A stretch of DNA of 6,460 nucleotides from Clostridiales bacterium (GTDB taxonomy: Bacteria; Bacillota; Clostridia; Tissierellales; Sedimentibacteraceae): contig DNNV01000043.1 in assembly GCA_003497505.1 (NCBI GenBank), positions 1-6,460 on the forward strand, given 5' to 3'. The position numbers were made by a program, and so were the translations under genes. The notes under the pieces are model-generated. The model was not told where the DNA came from. It worked only from the letters and a program-made list of their open reading frames with translations, and searched no databases. This document shows, piece by piece, positions 1-4,400 of the stretch. Each line of letters begins with the position of its first letter. The first letter of the stretch is position 1.

Positions 1-54
1 AAATTAAATAAAAGTTAATAAAAAGGTAATGAAATTTTAAATAGTTAAAACTTT

Positions 55-98
55 TTGAATCTGTTGAACGTCTACATATATATATTTGGATATATAAA
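55..98 (+). promoter_or_regulatory. Weak promoter-like region upstream of the regulator gene
   Basis: The 157 bases before the first gene are extremely AT-rich. TTGAAT at 55-60 is followed, after an 18-base gap, by TATATA at 79-84; TATATT at 81-86 and TATAAA at 93-98 are alternative -10 candidates. Because the stretch is mostly alternating A and T, -10-like hexamers are expected by chance, so the assignment is weak. I see no hairpin, coding sequence or recognisable operator in the rest of 1-157. Confidence 0.25.
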
Positions 99-157
99 GA
101 TTATATACATCTGATATTATTCAAATTATCAAACTATAAAATTGAAAGAGAACTACT

Positions 158-1087
158 ATGGGACATATAGGTACAATAATTGAAAAATACAGACAAGCTA
201 TTGGAATGAGCCGAAAGGAACTGGCAGAAGACATTTGTTCTGAAAAGTACATATACCTTATTGAAAAGGGAGAGCGCACACCATCCGTGAATTTGATGAA
301 TCTTATCGGAGAAAGAATGGGAGTGTATCTATTTGGGTTTTATGCGTACATAGATTGTGAAGACCCGGTGGGTGTAAAGGAAAAAATGAAGTTGTTCCAT
401 ATGTGCCGAATAAACCTTGATTTTGAGGTTCTTAATAATGCTACAGAGCAGGCTGAAAATATGCCGGACTTCAAAAATAAGCCATGGTGTTTTGAAATAG
501 TACTGAACAAGATTTATAATATGGTGTTTGAAGAAAAAAAATGTGCAGAAGCATTGCTTCAATTAGAAACTTTGATAAAGGAAGTAAAGTCGTACGAAGT
601 TTCGGATATATTTTTAGTAAATGCTTACACTCTTATGACCACATGTGCACTTGTTACCATGGATGTAGATATTGCCAGGGATGCGGCAATTCGTGCCCAC
701 GAAATTATACAAAACAATTATGATATTGAGTTATACGATCAACTTCTTACAAAAGTAACTGTCAATTTGATGGGAGCACTCTATTCAAGCAATGAAATGG
801 ATGATGTTATAGAAAGAGGCAAGGAACTTATCCGTGTTAAACAAAGCCGTGATTCATACGGAAAAATCCATTTTATATATATGTTTATGGCTCTTGCATA
901 CTATGCAAAAAATCAATGGGATGAAGCTGTAATATGTTTGAAAAAAGCAGTATATTTTCTCATGGCGGATAACAAGCCGGTGGATGTCAATTTTATAGCC
1001 TTAGACGGAAGATTCCGGGCAATGCTGGATGATCTCAGCCCCTATTCGGAGATAATAGATTATTTCAGAAAAGAATATAGGGTGTAA
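158..1087 (+). CDS. XRE-family transcriptional regulator with TPR-like C-terminal domain (RRNPP-like)
   Basis: This is a cytoplasmic DNA-binding regulator of 309 residues. Residues about 5-58 form an XRE/Cro-type helix-turn-helix: a first helix with IIEKYRQAIGM, a second with SRKELAEDI (18-26), and a recognition helix and turn with YIYLIEKGERTPS (31-43), the classic 'hxxIExGxRxPS' signature. Residues about 62-309 are predicted all-helical, with no membrane segment or signal peptide. Residues 245-264 contain ALAYY, then NQWDEA and LKKA, which reads like a TPR helix pair. An XRE head of about 60 residues plus about 250 residues of TPR-like helices matches the size and plan of RRNPP regulators (Rgg, PlcR, PrgX), many of which bind a short signalling peptide. 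Peptide binding here is inferred from architecture only. ATG at 158 is chosen because GAAAGAG (144-150) precedes it by 7 bases and the HTH begins at once. The gene ends with TAA at 1085-1087, 284 bases before a large same-strand adhesin gene that it may control. The exact subfamily is not recognised. Confidence 0.85.
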   Translation: MGHIGTIIEKYRQAIGMSRKELAEDICSEKYIYLIEKGERTPSVNLMNLIGERMGVYLFGFYAYIDCEDPVGVKEKMKLFHMCRINLDFEVLNNATEQAENMPDFKNKPWCFEIVLNKIYNMVFEEKKCAEALLQLETLIKEVKSYEVSDIFLVNAYTLMTTCALVTMDVDIARDAAIRAHEIIQNNYDIELYDQLLTKVTVNLMGALYSSNEMDDVIERGKELIRVKQSRDSYGKIHFIYMFMALAYYAKNQWDEAVICLKKAVYFLMADNKPVDVNFIALDGRFRAMLDDLSPYSEIIDYFRKEYRV

Positions 1088-1131
1088 TTAAAGATCATCG
1101 GGCACAATATGTAATTGCAGAAGTATGCGGT

Positions 1132-1141
1132 AACAATTGTT
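1132..1141. promoter_or_regulatory. Perfect 10-bp palindrome, possible operator
   Basis: AACAATTGTT is a perfect inverted repeat lying 45 bases after the regulator stop codon. Its half-sites (AACA/TGTT) recur in a second palindrome at 1291-1301. XRE-type dimers bind palindromes of about this size, so this is a possible operator. Short AT-rich palindromes also arise by chance. Confidence 0.25.
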
Positions 1142-1265
1142 CTATACAAAATTTACCTTATTTGTGATAGCATAGGTGCATTAATACTCAATTTAAAGAT
1201 ATGAAAATACGGATGCTGTTTATGATATGAGTATATGTATATGTCTAAAGCGGTAGACGGAATGC

Positions 1266-1290
1266 ATATTACAGCCTGCAGCTGTGATAT
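1266..1290 (+). promoter_or_regulatory. 10-bp stem-loop in the adhesin upstream region
   Basis: The arms ATATTACAGC (1266-1275) and GCTGTGATAT (1281-1290) flank a five-base loop, CTGCA. As RNA all ten positions pair, one of them as a U-G wobble. No T-run follows, so it is not a standard intrinsic terminator. It could be a leader structure, a weak terminator for the regulator gene, or a dyad bound by a protein. The pairing is seen directly; the role is unknown. Confidence 0.4.
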
Positions 1291-1301
1291 TAACAGTGTT
1301 A
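1291..1301. promoter_or_regulatory. Second small palindrome, possible operator
   Basis: TAACAGTGTTA is a perfect inverted repeat (5-bp arms around a central G) directly abutting the preceding hairpin. It shares AACA/TGTT half-sites with the palindrome at 1132-1141. It lies about 20 bases upstream of the best promoter candidate for the adhesin, a reasonable operator position. Confidence 0.25.
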
Positions 1302-1318
1302 TTTACAAGCGTTATGCT

Positions 1319-1347
1319 TTTAAATAAAAAAATATAAAATATATAAT
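1319..1347 (+). promoter_or_regulatory. Candidate promoter of the adhesin gene
   Basis: A perfect -10 consensus, TATAAT, sits at 1342-1347. Seventeen bases upstream is TTTAAA (1319-1324), which matches four of six -35 positions. Transcription would start near 1354 and leave a very short leader that just includes the ribosome binding site. The surroundings are almost pure A/T, so chance matches are likely. Confidence 0.35.
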
Positions 1348-1354
1348 TTGACAA

Positions 1355-1363
1355 GAAAGGAGG
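1355..1363 (+). promoter_or_regulatory. Strong ribosome binding site of the adhesin gene
   Basis: GAAAGGAGG is a near-perfect anti-16S match, eight bases before the ATG at 1372. It decides the start: the ATG at 1365 is too close to the site and is in another frame, while the ATG at 1372 opens directly into a signal peptide. Confidence 0.9.
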
Positions 1364-1371
1364 CATGAGAA

Positions 1372-1464
1372 ATGGAAAAAATAAAGAGAGCAAAAGGTAT
1401 CAGTATTGTTCTGTTGTTCATGATGGTGTTTCAGTTGATGATGCCAGTGAACTTTGCGTATGGA
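1372..1464 (+). other. Signal peptide of the adhesin
   Basis: Residues 1-31 show a basic start (KIKRAK, 3-8), a Met-rich hydrophobic core (about 10-26), and an AYG site at 29-31 that suggests cleavage before Asp32. The YSIRK/GS motif found in many streptococcal and staphylococcal wall proteins is absent. The exact cleavage point is inferred. Confidence 0.85.
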
Positions 1465-4400
1465 GATATAACTTCAGGAGAAGATAAAGATTTATCTGAA
1501 TACTCATTGTATTCGATATCAGGCTCAACAACACCAACAGGAATACAAGTGACAGCAAGAGGAGTAGGGCCGCAGAGTGATTTAGGTAATATATTTGACT
1601 TTGCTCACATTACAATTAATGGAAATCCTATTAGTGATGATGATATTATCACAATAAATGCAGATACGACTGCAAATATTCGCTTTACTTGGGATACTGA
1701 AGGACTTGATGCTAAAAATGGAGACACGGCAGAAATTCAACTTTCCGATGCATTTACGATTGTTACTACGCCAAGAGCTGCTATTAATGTCGATGGAACA
1801 AAAGTAGGAGAATACTGGATTGATGGGGGTGTCCTTAAATTTGAATTTAACGAGAATATTGAGCAAGGTACAGTTAAAAATGGGTGGGTTGAGCTCGGTT
1901 TAAAGTTTAATCTCGAAAAATTCAAAGAAAATATAGAGCAAGAAATTCCATTCCATGATGGTAGCGAACATAACATAACAGTAATCGCGCGACCTAATTT
2001 AACTCATAAGGGTATTACAAAAGAAGGACATCCTAATAGCAAAGAGAACGCAAGAGAAATCACCTGGACAATTGATGTAATTAATACTAATGATGAAAAG
2101 GTAGAAAATGCAAAATTAGAAGATGACATTCCGGTGGGGTTAGGTGCAGCCAAAAATTTTGTTATCAACAAGTTACATATCGGAATTGATGGGAAAATAA
2201 CTAAAGGTGACGAAGTGACACTAACTCCGGTCACAACTGCTTTTCCAATTAACTTAGGCACTATGGCACCATTCACCGGTTACCGAGTTCAATTTACAAC
2301 AAACATTGAAGATTACACGGAAACCACATTTACCAACAAAGCGACATTTAGCTATAACGGCAAGGATGGCTTGCCGGCAGAAGGAACTGTTGGTGGATTG
2401 ACAAGAAGCAATCCCATAGAAAAAAAAGGTTCTCGAATTGGAAATACCGACAATATAGAATGGACTATAGATGTCAATAAAAATGGTCAAGAGATTGAAA
2501 AAGCTATTGTAGAAGATGCGCTGCCCGAGGGGTTAAAAATAGTTCCAGGCACTATCAAAGTTTTTAGAATTAGCCAATCTGGAAATACCTGGACACCGGG
2601 TGCTTCTCACGGAACAACTTTTACCGGATTTCCTATTGATTTAGGACCATTGACACCAAGTGTTGCGTATCGAATTGTATTTGAGACAACTGTTGATTGG
2701 TCAAAAGTAAATAGTGGCGAATATCAAATAAACAATGGTTTCAAGAATACCGCGACGCTCTTTGATGACAATGATGAATTAAACCATGCTGACGCAACAG
2801 TTAACATCAATAGAGGTCCTATCCTTGAAAAAATAGGAGTGGATAATGTAAATTATGATAATAAAACAATCACTTGGACAGTTACTGTTAATAAGGCTAA
2901 GCATCCGTTAAATACTGTAACGGTAACAGATATACTGCCGGCGGGGTTGAAGCTTTTAAATCTTTCAAATCCTGTTGTAATTACAACAGATGCGACAGAA
3001 AACTATACAAGCTATAGCACTGCTACTGGAACTGTTAGTGATCCACCCAATGGTGATAAGACCAAGCTTGAAATTACCTTAAACAATGTGGGAACACAAA
3101 CACTCACAATTAAATACACAACAGAAATCACAAATTTCAACATCAATAGCTTTGGAAACACAGTTGGGATGAGTGGAACCGGCGTTGGTACAGGTGGCTC
3201 AGACAGAGTAGTCACAGTAAATCCAAAAGCAAATACCTATACGAAGGGTTATGTCGGAATTAACTACAATGAGAAGACTATCGATTGGCGATTAACTGTT
3301 GATCCAAGAAGAGAAGCAATTGCGACTCTAAAAATAGAGGATACCTTCCCTAACAAAGGAATGATTTTATTACCGGAGACAGTGACGGTTACTTTAAAAG
3401 GGAATACGCTCACTAAAGGAACTGATTATACATTGGCTCCTCGAACAGAAGGCGGAGAAACAGGCTATCACAAGGGTTTCATTATTTCTGTTCCGGAAGC
3501 CGGTTCGTCGATTACTTCTTTAGACGGAGGTCAGCTAATCATTAATTATAAAACCTCCTATGACCCGGAAGTAGCAGTAGATGGCAACAAGTTAGAGCCT
3601 CATATAGTCGGCACAGATCAGAGTAGAATTTATAATAACCGTACTCACTTTACAGGAACGACCCAAAATAGTAATCCTATCAACGAAACTCGTAATGCAC
3701 AGATAACTGTAAAAACAGAGTCATGGAACAGTGGGAAAAAAGAAGGACAATTAGTCCACTTTGATGGCGAAGGAAAAAAGGTAAACGGTTGGGTAAGCGG
3801 TGCTGAAAGAAAGATTGCATGGCAGCTATACTTGAACTATCAAAAACAAAATCTTGGATCTAATGTTTCGGTAACAGATACATTAGCTTATACAGGAGTT
3901 ATTGATGAAGGAAGTATAAAGGTATCTGTTTATGAGGTTGCTGCTGATGGCACTACATCCATTACACCAAGCACTGAATTAACTCTTGGCGATGATTATT
4001 CAGTAACTGTTGAGGGTGACAAATTCACTCTAATCTTTAAAAAAGCGGTAACTGAAAGATATGTAATTGAATTTACAACATCAGTACCTAATGTATCACA
4101 GCAAATATATACCAATAATGCAGAGGTTACAGTTGGAAGCACAAAATATCCTTATGCTGCAACCCTTGACTATGATAAACATAATGCTTTCTTAAAAAAG
4201 GGTGCGTTAGGTGTAACAAATAATAGCGTATTCACTGGTGAAGAAGTCGAGTGGAGAGTAACGGTTAACGAAAGCTTATCCATCATTAGTAATGCCGTTG
4301 TTACCGATACAATCAGTTCAGGTCATGTCTATGTTAATGATAGTCTCAAAGTCTTTAGATTATCAGGAACACAAGAAATACCCATAACAGCGGTTACAGA

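Larger units (their letters stand above)
1088..1371. other. Intergenic spacer between regulator and adhesin gene
   Basis: This spacer has no convincing gene. It holds two short palindromes, one clear hairpin, a TATAAT box and the adhesin ribosome binding site, listed separately. I find no GC-rich hairpin followed by a T-run after the regulator stop codon, so read-through into the adhesin gene cannot be excluded. The longest forward ORF I saw is 30 codons (1235-1327), without a ribosome binding site. Confidence 0.7.

Noticed and set aside
541..723. 60-codon plus-strand ORF inside the regulator gene
   Set aside because: Out-of-frame shadow of the regulator coding sequence with no independent start signal or recognisable domain.
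1201..1230. Nine-codon ORF MKIRMLFMI as a possible pheromone for the regulator
   Set aside because: It has a basic and hydrophobic look, but it is too short to judge and has no ribosome binding site.
1235..1327. 30-codon ORF (starts MYMSKAVDG) in the spacer, as a possible signalling peptide
   Set aside because: No ribosome binding site, no secretion-like hydrophobic core, and it overlaps the hairpin. The length is expected by chance.
1348..1353. Perfect TTGACA (-35 consensus) directly before the adhesin ribosome binding site
   Set aside because: A promoter using it would start transcription inside the coding region, downstream of the ATG, and no good -10 lies at the right distance. Probably chance.
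3211..3231. VTVNPKA in the link between repeats 3 and 4 as a pilin motif
   Set aside because: The pilin motif needs a Tyr before Pro-Lys-Asn and an upstream Trp; both are missing, and the segment is an ordinary inter-repeat linker.
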